From Bradyrhizobium iriomotense (GTDB lineage: Bacteria > Pseudomonadota > Alphaproteobacteria > Rhizobiales > Xanthobacteraceae): a stretch of DNA of 64,000 bases. This document shows positions 15,687 through 23,110 of this stretch, piece by piece (position 1 is the first letter of the stretch; each line of letters opens with the position of its first letter). A program made the translations under genes and the position numbers. The stretch spans positions 682,001-746,000 of the forward strand of contig NZ_JAFCLP010000001.1 of the NCBI RefSeq assembly GCF_018129405.1, in the 5' to 3' direction. The notes under the pieces were generated by a model. It did not search any database and was not told the origin of the DNA. It was given only the letters and a program-made list of their open reading frames with translations.

Positions 15687-18600
15687 TCACCCACCCGCCC
15701 AGACGTCGAGCACGTACCGGTTCTTCGTCCCCATCTCCTCGATCCAGCGTGCGCTGGCGGCGGCATCGCTGCCGCTCTTCTCGCCATGGATCGCGACGAG
15801 CGCGGCCTTCACGTCGGGCTCCATTTTCCCGCCATCGCCGCAGACATAGATAATGGCGCCCTGCTCGATCAGCGGCCACACCCTGTCCTTCTGCGCGGCC
15901 AGCACATGCTGCACATAGGTCTTCGGTCCGTCCGCGCGCGAGAACGCCGTGAACAGCTCGGCGATGCCGGCGCCCGCCAGCGCCTTCAGCTCGTCCGCGT
16001 AGAGAAAATCCTGATCGGGATGGCGGCAGCCGAAGAACAGCATGGCCGGGCCGAGCGTGGTCCCTTTCGCCTTGCGCGCCGCGCGCTCCTGGAGGAAGCC
16101 GCGGAATGGCGCAAGTCCCGTGCCCGGACCGATCATGATGATCGGCACGGATGGATCATCGGGCAGCCGAAAGCCCGCCTTGGTCTCGCGCACGGTGGCA
16201 TAGACCGTATCGCCCGCGCGGCGATTGGCGAGATAGTTCGAGCAGATGCCTTTGTAGATGCCGCGTCCCGAGGCGGCCGGGCCCCCGACCACGCCGACCG
16301 TGACGCTGCATCGCGCCGGGTCGACCGACGGCGAGGACGAGATCGAGTAATAGCGCGGCGCCAGCAGCGAGAGCATTTCCAGATAGACGTGGAACGGCAA
16401 TTCGCAGGCGGGATATTCGAGCAGCAGGTCGAACACCGATTTGCGCCTGGTCAGGATCTCGGTGCGGTAACGCTCAAGCGGCTCCGCCTCCTCGCCGACG
16501 AAGCCCAGCAGCTTCGGCTTGGTGACGGGGCAGCGGGTGTGATCGGCCATGATCTGGATCTGCTTGCGGGTCGCTACCTGCTGCAGCTCGACGAACTCGC
16601 TGAGCAGGCGGCCGACCGACACGGCCTCGCCGACCGGCAATTGCGCGCGGCGCCCTTCGGCGACCTGCAGCCTGATCTGGTCGGCCGGCAGGAACCCGAA
16701 ACGGCGAGCGACCGAATCCACCAATGTCGGATCGTTGCGCGGGACGACGCTCAAGTGATCGCCGACCCGATAGGTGAGGTTGGCAGGCAGCTGCACCTCG
16801 ATGTGACGGGTCGAGCGCTCCGACGGATTTGGCCCGGACTTGTTCTGGAGCTCGTCATTGACCAGCACCTTCATCGCCACCGCGCCCCCCTGGGCGACGA
16901 TGGTGTTGACGGCAGTCACCGCCACCGGCTGGATGGCATAGAGCGGATCGTCCTCCGCCGTGCGGGTGAAATTCCAGTCGATGCCGAATTCCTTGGTCGC
17001 GACCTGGGCAGCCGCCGGGAACCATTTCTGGAACTGACCGTCGAGATCGCTGCGCGCATCGCCCTCGCCGCGCGGATAGACCGCGCGCGCACCGTGCTTC
17101 GACAATTGCTCGTCGATGAAGCGCGGCACCGATTGATAGGTCGCCGCCCAATCGCTGTTGCCGCAGCCGAACACGGCGTAGCGCACGCCGGCAAAGGCGT
17201 CCTTCGGCAGGTCGTCACCGAGCCATTTGACGAACTGCGTCGCATTGTCGGGCGGTGCGCCGTTATAGGAGGCACAGATGATGAGCACGCCGCCCTCCTG
17301 CGGCAGCTTGCCGACGTAATCGTCGAGCGGGCCGAGATGCACGGCAAAGCCGTTGATCTCGGCAAGGTCCGCCATGCGCGTCGCAAGCTCCTCCGCGGTG
17401 CCGAGATTGGAGCCGTAGAGCACCAGCATCGGCGTGTTGTGACCGGGCCGCGTGGTGGGCTGGCGCTGCGCCTTCGGCGCCGAGGACGCAGCCGCAACGG
17501 GCCCCCCATAGGCGCCGCGCTCGCGATCGGCGCGCGGACGCACCTTGATCTTGAAACCTTCCGGCTTGATGGTCAGCGTTTCCTTCAGGTGCATCTGGTA
17601 GCGCTGGTGGTCGATCAGCTTGAAGCGCTGCAGGATCATGCCGAGCGCGAGCGCCGCCTCGTGCATGGCAAAGCCGCGGCCGATGCAGGCACGCTGGCCG
17701 TTGCCGAACGGCTTCCAGGCATTGATCGGCCGTTTTGCCTCGGCCTCGCGGCTGAAATTCTCGGGATCGAAGGCGTCGGGATTGGGACCCCACACGCGGG
17801 GATCACGATGCAGCGCCGTCACCAGGATGGTGACGAACGTGCCCTTCCTGAGCTTGTACCTGCCGCCCCCGATGGTCTCGTCGTTCAGCGGCGAGATGCC
17901 ATAGGCCGGCGCAGGCGGCCACAGCCGCAGCGCCTCTTTCAGGATCTGCGTGATGTAGGTGAGCTGCGTCACCTGCTGGTAGGTCGGCTTCGCATTGACG
18001 TCGGGGCCGAAGACGCGGTCGACCTCGTCATAGGCCTTCTTGAGGATGTCCGGATGCTTGAGCAGCGCATAGAGCGTGTAGGACAACAGGCCGCTGGTGG
18101 TCTCGTGCCCCGCGATCAGGAACGTGTTGATCTGGTAGCGGATGTTGACGTCGTCGAGCTGCTCGCCGGTCGAGCGGTCGACGCCGGTCATCATCGCGGC
18201 GAGCATGTCCTTCTTGTCGTCGATCCCTTCAGCGCTCTTGCGGCGTTCGGCGATGATCTCGTCGACCATCTTGTTCATGAAGGCGACGTCTTCGGCGAGC
18301 GTCTTGCGACGCTTCTGCATCCAGAGCTGCTCGAACGGCAGGCCGCGCGTCATCATGATGGTTTCGAGCGAGCGCACAAGCGACTCGACGAAAGGATGGT
18401 AGTCGCGCCGGTAGAAGGAGTTGAAGCGGTAGTCGAAGCCGCACAAGCCGATCGTATCAAGCGTCAGCGCCGTCATGTCATGGACGACGTCGATCTCGTC
18501 GTCGGCGTTGAGCCGCTCCCATTTCTGCACGAGCTGCTCGGCGATGTCGACCATGCTCGGGTGATAGGACTGCATGGCGCGGTTGCCGAACGGCTGGAGC

Positions 18601-18926
18601 AGGATGTTGTGTGCCTTGCTCCAGTTCGGTTCCCTTGTGTCGGCTGTGAACAGGCCGTCGCCGCCGACCGCGCGCACGCGCCGCAGCGCGCCGCGCACCG
18701 TCTTGTCGAAGCGCTTCTCGTCGGAGAGCTCGTCCACGAGATCGTGGCCGGAGACGATGACGATCGGCGAGCCCATCATGTCGAGCCAGAAGATCGGACC
18801 GAGCTCCTTGGCGAGCCGCGTCAGGTGCTGTACGGGCGCGGCCGGGTCCAGCGACAGCATGTTGCCGACCACCGGCTTGGTCGGCGGGTGCGGGATCGGG
18901 TCCAGACGATTCTTGGATGACGACAT
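15687..18926 (-). CDS. Bifunctional cytochrome P450/NADPH-P450 reductase (CYP102 family)
   Basis: A 1079-residue self-sufficient fatty-acid hydroxylase of the P450BM3 type. P450 domain about 1-465: I-helix LIAGHETTSGLLSYTL, ExxR in LKEALRLWPPAPAYG, heme loop PFGNGQRACIGRGFAMHEAA with axial Cys near residue 414. Flavodoxin/FMN domain about 495-640 (VLYGSNLGTAEELA). FAD domain with RYYSISSSPSVD, and an NADPH domain with MIGPGTGLAPFRGFLQER and YVCGDGG. Expected reaction: sub-terminal hydroxylation of medium- to long-chain fatty acids. I start at MSSSKNRLDPIPHPP, preceded by AGGGGGAAGC; a 7-residue longer form is possible. It closely fits the B. japonicum CYP102A6 type by memory, not by alignment. 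Confidence 0.96.
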   Translation of the reverse strand: MSSSKNRLDPIPHPPTKPVVGNMLSLDPAAPVQHLTRLAKELGPIFWLDMMGSPIVIVSGHDLVDELSDEKRFDKTVRGALRRVRAVGGDGLFTADTREPNWSKAHNILLQPFGNRAMQSYHPSMVDIAEQLVQKWERLNADDEIDVVHDMTALTLDTIGLCGFDYRFNSFYRRDYHPFVESLVRSLETIMMTRGLPFEQLWMQKRRKTLAEDVAFMNKMVDEIIAERRKSAEGIDDKKDMLAAMMTGVDRSTGEQLDDVNIRYQINTFLIAGHETTSGLLSYTLYALLKHPDILKKAYDEVDRVFGPDVNAKPTYQQVTQLTYITQILKEALRLWPPAPAYGISPLNDETIGGGRYKLRKGTFVTILVTALHRDPRVWGPNPDAFDPENFSREAEAKRPINAWKPFGNGQRACIGRGFAMHEAALALGMILQRFKLIDHQRYQMHLKETLTIKPEGFKIKVRPRADRERGAYGGPVAAASSAPKAQRQPTTRPGHNTPMLVLYGSNLGTAEELATRMADLAEINGFAVHLGPLDDYVGKLPQEGGVLIICASYNGAPPDNATQFVKWLGDDLPKDAFAGVRYAVFGCGNSDWAATYQSVPRFIDEQLSKHGARAVYPRGEGDARSDLDGQFQKWFPAAAQVATKEFGIDWNFTRTAEDDPLYAIQPVAVTAVNTIVAQGGAVAMKVLVNDELQNKSGPNPSERSTRHIEVQLPANLTYRVGDHLSVVPRNDPTLVDSVARRFGFLPADQIRLQVAEGRRAQLPVGEAVSVGRLLSEFVELQQVATRKQIQIMADHTRCPVTKPKLLGFVGEEAEPLERYRTEILTRRKSVFDLLLEYPACELPFHVYLEMLSLLAPRYYSISSSPSVDPARCSVTVGVVGGPAASGRGIYKGICSNYLANRRAGDTVYATVRETKAGFRLPDDPSVPIIMIGPGTGLAPFRGFLQERAARKAKGTTLGPAMLFFGCRHPDQDFLYADELKALAGAGIAELFTAFSRADGPKTYVQHVLAAQKDRVWPLIEQGAIIYVCGDGGKMEPDVKAALVAIHGEKSGSDAAASARWIEEMGTKNRYVLDVWAGG

Positions 18927-18958
18927 TAAATGCGCTTCCCCCTGCATCGATCAGTCAC

Positions 18959-19050
18959 CTCGTCATTGCGAGGAGCCGTTGCGACGAAGCAATCCAGAGT
19001 GTCTCCGCGGACACATTCCTGAATTGCTTCGGCTCGCTCGCAATGACGAG
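18959..19050. repeat. Dispersed palindromic repeat
   Basis: ctcgtcattgcgag (18959-18972) pairs with ctcgcaatgacgag (19037-19050), and gaagcaatccag pairs with ctgaattgcttc further in. The element separates the epoxide hydrolase stop from the CYP102 start and ends exactly one base before the hydrolase stop codon. It belongs to a different family from the three other repeats in this window. Confidence 0.75.
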
Positions 19051-20046
19051 CTACCCAAACCGCCTTCTACGCCATTCGATCAGCTTGGCGCTGACTTCTT
19101 CCGGCTTCTCCTGCTGCGTCCAATGGCCGCTATCTTTCACCAGATACTTCTCGAGATCGGGAATCAGCTTGTCCATGCCGTCAGCGGAGGATGGCGGCAA
19201 CACCGCGTCGTTCTCGGCCATGATCATCAGCGACGGCACGCGGACCGTATGATCAAGGCCTTCGGCACGCACCCAGTTGCGCGACATGTTGCGGTACCAG
19301 TTGATGCCGCCAGTGAAGCCGGTTCTGGTGAAGGCATCGACGAAGACTTTCTTCTCTTCCGGCGACAGGATCGGCGTACGCGGATCGTGCTTCGCGTCGT
19401 AGCCGGCAATCATCTGCGGAAATGCCAGATTGAGCCGCGGCGAAGCGCCGACACCGGCAACCACCTCCTCCGGCGGCGCGTCGGCCGGGCGCGGCGCCGG
19501 CTTACGCATGAACGCATCGAAGGTCTGCTCGACACGGCTGCCGAAAATCCTGTCCGGCTCGCGCGCCGGATCCTGGAACTGCACGATGTACATCTTGTCG
19601 CCGAAGCGCGCGCGCAACAGCTCGATCGGATCGGCCCAGGCGCGATCGGTGTGGGGCGTGTTGATGCCGACCACGCCAGCGACCCGATCGATGTGCCGCA
19701 ACGGCATCTGCCAGACGATGAAGCCGCCCCAATCGTGACCGACGAAGATCGCCTTGTCGATCTGCAGATGATCGAGCAGTCCGACGAGATCGCCGGTCAG
19801 GTGCTCGATGTCGTAGGCCTCGACCGGCTCGGGCCGGTCGGTCGCACCGTAGCCCCGCTGGTCGGGCGCGATCACGCGGATACCGGCCTCGCTCAACGCC
19901 TTGATCTGGTGACGCCAGGAGAAGGCGAGTTCGGGCCAGCCGTGGCACAGCACGACCGGCGGCTTGTCATCGGCCGGGCCGGCCTCGTAATAGCCCATGC
20001 GGATTCCGTTCGTCGTCGCGAACTTGAGCGGCGGCATGTCAATCAT
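19051..20046 (-). CDS. Epoxide hydrolase (alpha/beta hydrolase fold)
   Basis: A 331-residue epoxide hydrolase. The oxyanion motif is LCHGWPELAFSWRHQI (HGxP), and the nucleophile Asp is in FVGHDWGGFIVW near residue 104. The lid tyrosine region is NWYRNM, the acid lies in MIMAENDAVLPP, and the His is in KDSGHWTQQEKPEEV. It opens epoxides to vicinal diols in the cytoplasm. GTAGGAAG precedes the ATG, which lies 10 bp after the WS/DGAT stop, so the two genes are cotranscribed. Epoxy fatty acids are a reasonable substrate guess given the CYP102 neighbour. Confidence 0.92.
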   Translation of the reverse strand: MIDMPPLKFATTNGIRMGYYEAGPADDKPPVVLCHGWPELAFSWRHQIKALSEAGIRVIAPDQRGYGATDRPEPVEAYDIEHLTGDLVGLLDHLQIDKAIFVGHDWGGFIVWQMPLRHIDRVAGVVGINTPHTDRAWADPIELLRARFGDKMYIVQFQDPAREPDRIFGSRVEQTFDAFMRKPAPRPADAPPEEVVAGVGASPRLNLAFPQMIAGYDAKHDPRTPILSPEEKKVFVDAFTRTGFTGGINWYRNMSRNWVRAEGLDHTVRVPSLMIMAENDAVLPPSSADGMDKLIPDLEKYLVKDSGHWTQQEKPEEVSAKLIEWRRRRFG

Positions 20047-20056
20047 GGCGAACTTC

Positions 20057-21607
20057 CTACTCAGCAGCGCCCTTGACGTCGGCTGCCGGCGGCGCATAGG
20101 CCGCCTCCAGCGCAGCGAACTCCTCGGGCAGCATGTCGCACATCACCTGCACGTGCGGAATGATGTTGGCACCGACGATGAAGCCGAAATCGAGCTGGTC
20201 ACGATAGCTCTGCACGGTGATGTTGAGCGCCTGCCCGTGCGTCGAGATCGACACCGGGAAGATGTGCAATAGCTCGGCGCCGGCGGCGTAGAGCGTCTGC
20301 CGCGGCCCGGGCACATTGGACACCGTGATGTTGGCGGCTGGCGGCAGCACGTCGGAGAGATTCGAGCGGCTGTAGAGCAGTGCCAGGATCTGCACCATGA
20401 TCGGGGCGCCCAGCATCGAGATGTTGGAGACCTGCGGCATCAAGGCGCGCAACGGATGCGACATCTCCTTGGACTTGGTCGATTGCGCGATGATCGCCTC
20501 CAGCCGCGCCTTGGGGTCATCGATGTTGGTGGCGATAGAACAGATCATGCCGAACACCTGGTTGTTGGCCTCGGTGTTGCCTTCCTCGCGCAGCGAGATC
20601 GGCACGGCGGCGGTCAGGGATTTCGCCGGCAGCGTGCCATATTGCAGGAGATAGCGGCGGACCACGCCGGAGGCGAGCGCCAACACGACGTCGTTGAGCT
20701 TGCCGCCGGCCTGCTTGGCCAGCGCCTTCGCCCGCGACAGCGAAATCGACACGCCGGCAAAGCTCCGCTCCGACGAGATCGTCTTGTTCAGCATGGTCGG
20801 CGGCGACACCATGCTGGCAAGACTCTCGCGCGACTTCGGATCAGCGACCTTGCCGAGCACGTCGGACACGCTCTTGAGCACGGTCGGGATGTTGCCGGCA
20901 AAGCGCACCGCGCTCTCGATCTGGTACATCGCGTTGTCGAACAGGATCGAGCCGATATCGCTCTTGCCCGTGCGCGGCAGCTGCAGGTTCTTCGCCGCCT
21001 GCGAGGCGTCGAGCGGCTGGCTGAACAGCTGCTGATAGGAATCGAGCAAGTTCGCGGCGATGTCGCGCGGCTCCTGTCCGGGCTTGGTTCCACCCGTCGG
21101 CGGCTCGACCTTCCGCGGGATCGGCGAGATGTCGTAGATCATGTTGGTCAGCGCTGCACCGGCGCCGCCGTCGATCGCGGCATGGTGCATCTTGGAATAG
21201 AGCCCGACCTCGTTGTCCTTCATGCCCTCGAAGACGTAGAACTCCCAGAGCGGGCGGGCGCGGTTCAACAGCTTGGCATGCATCCAGCCGACGATGCGTT
21301 CCAGCGTGGCGCGGTCGCGCGGCTGCGGCAGGCTGGCGCGGAAGATGTGACGGTCGATGTCGAACTGATCGTCCTCGACCCAGGAGGGATGATCGATGTC
21401 GAGCGGCGCCTTCTCCAGCCTCGCCTTCAGGATCGGCGCGATGTGCAGGCGCGAGACGATCATCGCCTTGAAGTCTTCGAAGAAGTCGCCCTTGTAGTCG
21501 TCGGGCAGGCGAAAGATCGCCATGCTGCCGACATGCATCGGCATCTCAGGCGTTTCCAGATAGAGAAACGACGCATCCAGCGACGACAGCTTCTTACCGT
21601 CAGCCAT
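20057..21607 (-). CDS. Wax ester synthase/diacylglycerol acyltransferase (WS/DGAT)
   Basis: A 516-residue bifunctional acyltransferase. It begins LSSLDASFLYLETPEMPMHV, a family hallmark, has the catalytic KMHHAAIDGGAGAAL motif (HHxxxDG, about residues 138-145), and later VPISLRE, NVPGPRQTLYAAGA and a C-terminal conserved QSYRDQLDFGF. It would join acyl-CoA to fatty alcohols or diacylglycerol at the inner membrane to form storage lipid. GGGAGG lies close to the ATG. WS/DGAT genes are common in actinobacteria but less so in rhizobia that already store PHA. Confidence 0.93.
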   Translation of the reverse strand: MADGKKLSSLDASFLYLETPEMPMHVGSMAIFRLPDDYKGDFFEDFKAMIVSRLHIAPILKARLEKAPLDIDHPSWVEDDQFDIDRHIFRASLPQPRDRATLERIVGWMHAKLLNRARPLWEFYVFEGMKDNEVGLYSKMHHAAIDGGAGAALTNMIYDISPIPRKVEPPTGGTKPGQEPRDIAANLLDSYQQLFSQPLDASQAAKNLQLPRTGKSDIGSILFDNAMYQIESAVRFAGNIPTVLKSVSDVLGKVADPKSRESLASMVSPPTMLNKTISSERSFAGVSISLSRAKALAKQAGGKLNDVVLALASGVVRRYLLQYGTLPAKSLTAAVPISLREEGNTEANNQVFGMICSIATNIDDPKARLEAIIAQSTKSKEMSHPLRALMPQVSNISMLGAPIMVQILALLYSRSNLSDVLPPAANITVSNVPGPRQTLYAAGAELLHIFPVSISTHGQALNITVQSYRDQLDFGFIVGANIIPHVQVMCDMLPEEFAALEAAYAPPAADVKGAAE

Positions 21608-21652
21608 AGTTCCCTCCCGAGTATTCGACGGGCGCCTTGGCGGCGCTTCTCG

Positions 21653-22453
21653 TCAGGCCGATACTGCCCGCTCCGGCGGGGCATATGCAATGGCAAAGGG
21701 CCCCGCCCGGTCAAATGGCCAAAACTCTCCCTCCGGTTGCGCCAGGCGGTCCGCCACGGCCCACAGCACCGCGGGGTTCACGCCGAGCCCGATATGGCTC
21801 GCCAGGTGCACCTCGATATTCTCGGCCCGGTCGGAGGGATGCAGCAGACAGGTCCGCCAGTTCACGACACCGTCGGCACGCGAATAGATCGACGTCGCCG
21901 GCACCGGCAGTTCGCCGGCGATGGCCTCGCGCGCTTCCGCGAAATCCTCGACCCGCTCGCCGGACAGCGCCTCGTAGAGCCGCGTGGCGTTGGTCGCGCG
22001 CACGTCGTTGGCAAAAGGGCTGCCGAGCGTGACGACGTAACGGACCATGTCGGGCGCGCAAAGCGCGAGATCGCGGGCATAGACGCCGCCGAGGCTCCAT
22101 CCGACCAGGCTGACCTTGCGCCCGCTCGCAGCATGGATTTCGGCGAGACGCGTGCGCAATGCCTCCCGCATCCGCTCCAGCCCGCCGAGATTGCGGCCCA
22201 TCCGCCAGGCGTGTGCCTCATAGCCGAGCTCGCTGAGATAGCGCCGCAGCGGCGCCATCGACAGGTCGCTGGCGAGAAAGCCCGGCAGCGCCAGCACCGG
22301 ATGCCCGTCGCCTTTGGGCGCGCGCATCAGGAGCGGTGAGAGCAGCAGGCTCGCATTGAACTCGAACAGTCCGCGGGCTTCGGCCAGCAGCAGGCCGAGA
22401 GCCGGCGGACGAAGCCGGCCTGGATCCTGCGCCCCGTCGCGACCGGACTGCAC
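21653..22453 (-). CDS. Alpha/beta hydrolase linked to WS/DGAT
   Basis: A 266-residue hydrolase with GDGHPVLALPGFLASDLSMA, SLVGWSLGGVYARDLA (nucleophile Ser) and ASHIGLGVNPAVLWAVADRL (His region). The start is a GTG that shares its first base with the TAG of the upstream DUF6489 gene (TAGTG), a strong coupling sign. Paralog of the protein at 8020-8790. It may act as a lipase or esterase on the products of the acyltransferase downstream; this role is inferred from position only. Confidence 0.85.
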   Translation of the reverse strand: MQSGRDGAQDPGRLRPPALGLLLAEARGLFEFNASLLLSPLLMRAPKGDGHPVLALPGFLASDLSMAPLRRYLSELGYEAHAWRMGRNLGGLERMREALRTRLAEIHAASGRKVSLVGWSLGGVYARDLALCAPDMVRYVVTLGSPFANDVRATNATRLYEALSGERVEDFAEAREAIAGELPVPATSIYSRADGVVNWRTCLLHPSDRAENIEVHLASHIGLGVNPAVLWAVADRLAQPEGEFWPFDRAGPFAIAYAPPERAVSA

Positions 22454-22710
22454 TATTTCTTCTTGTCGCTGCTGCGCGGGCTGCCGAGACCAGCCATGGT
22501 GACAAACAAGTCCTGAAACCGCTCGGCGATCTTGGGATCGAAGGTGAACCAGCTCTGGATCAGCGATTCCGGCGAGACCTTCTCGATGTTGCTCAAAACC
22601 TGCTGCTGCAGCTTCTCCATCACCGCCGTCTGCATCGGCGCCACGTCGGGCAATCCGAAGAACTGGCGGGCCTCAAGGGGGGTGCAGTCGATTTCGATGT
22701 TAACCTTCAT
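22453..22710 (-). CDS. DUF6489 family small protein
   Basis: An 85-residue protein, MKVNIEIDCTPLEARQFFGL at the start, then DVAPMQTAVMEKLQQQ, and a C-terminal Lys tail. It matches my memory of DUF6489 proteins, which sit beside PHA or neutral-lipid genes in alphaproteobacteria. The pattern (a short beta hairpin, amphipathic helix and hydrophobic stretch LIQSWFTF) suggests a surface-binding helper, but no function is established. It is the first gene of the minus-strand lipid operon and diverges from the peptide importer operon across a 400-bp gap. Confidence 0.75.
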   Translation of the reverse strand: MKVNIEIDCTPLEARQFFGLPDVAPMQTAVMEKLQQQVLSNIEKVSPESLIQSWFTFDPKIAERFQDLFVTMAGLGSPRSSDKKK

Positions 22711-22974
22711 GTCCCCTCCGGATGAGATTCGAGCGGCCTGCCGGCAGTATCACCGCGACACGGTGTGCAACGCAAGCGACCTGAGGGGAAGCTGCGGGGA
22801 CCGGCTTCCGCAATCGACGGGTATGGTCAATCAAATCGCCCGGCTGCGACCGCAGCGGACGGCTGAAACGCAGCGGGCCGGCAGGGCCGATCTCCCTTCG
22901 TCGGGAGACTTCACCGGTCGAAAGTCGAATGTCGTTCGCGCGCCGGCCTCCCCTAGATTGCCGGGCAGCATTGC

Positions 22975-23022
22975 TGCACAGCGGTGCAACTTGGCGCGTT
23001 CCTTGCTGGAATGGCGCTTGCA
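22975..23022 (+). promoter_or_regulatory. Sigma-54 promoter and adjacent palindrome upstream of the peptide ABC operon
   Basis: TTGGCGCG-N4-TTGCT (22991-23007) matches the -24/-12 consensus YTGGCACG-N4-TTGCW with one change, and GG and GC are exactly 10 bases apart. An overlapping second match, TGGAAT-N5-TTGCA (23007-23022), is weaker. Just upstream is a perfect dyad TGCAC-AGCG-GTGCA (22975-22988), and another, CACCG-N5-CGGTG, at 22751-22765. The predicted start is about 90 bp before the first importer gene. The remainder of the 400-bp gap (22711-23110) shows no gene. Confidence 0.65.
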
Positions 23023-23110
23023 CGGGTCGAGAACTCTGGGCAACATGGATCAGTCAGCCTCGCCGAACAATCAAAAATCACCGGCGTGGGCAGTGTGGAG
23101 AGAGTCAAGA

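Noticed and set aside
15786-18920. A 1044-codon open frame on the plus strand
   Set aside because: It is the mirror of the CYP102 gene, whose domains and catalytic motifs are all intact on the minus strand.
23007-23022. Second sigma-54-like match TGGAAT-N5-TTGCA
   Set aside because: Spacing is right but two key positions differ; the overlapping upstream match is better, so this is kept only as a note.
22532-23110. N-terminal extension of the first binding protein
   Set aside because: It would cross the divergent gap and the sigma-54 promoter, and a signal peptide starts at 23111.
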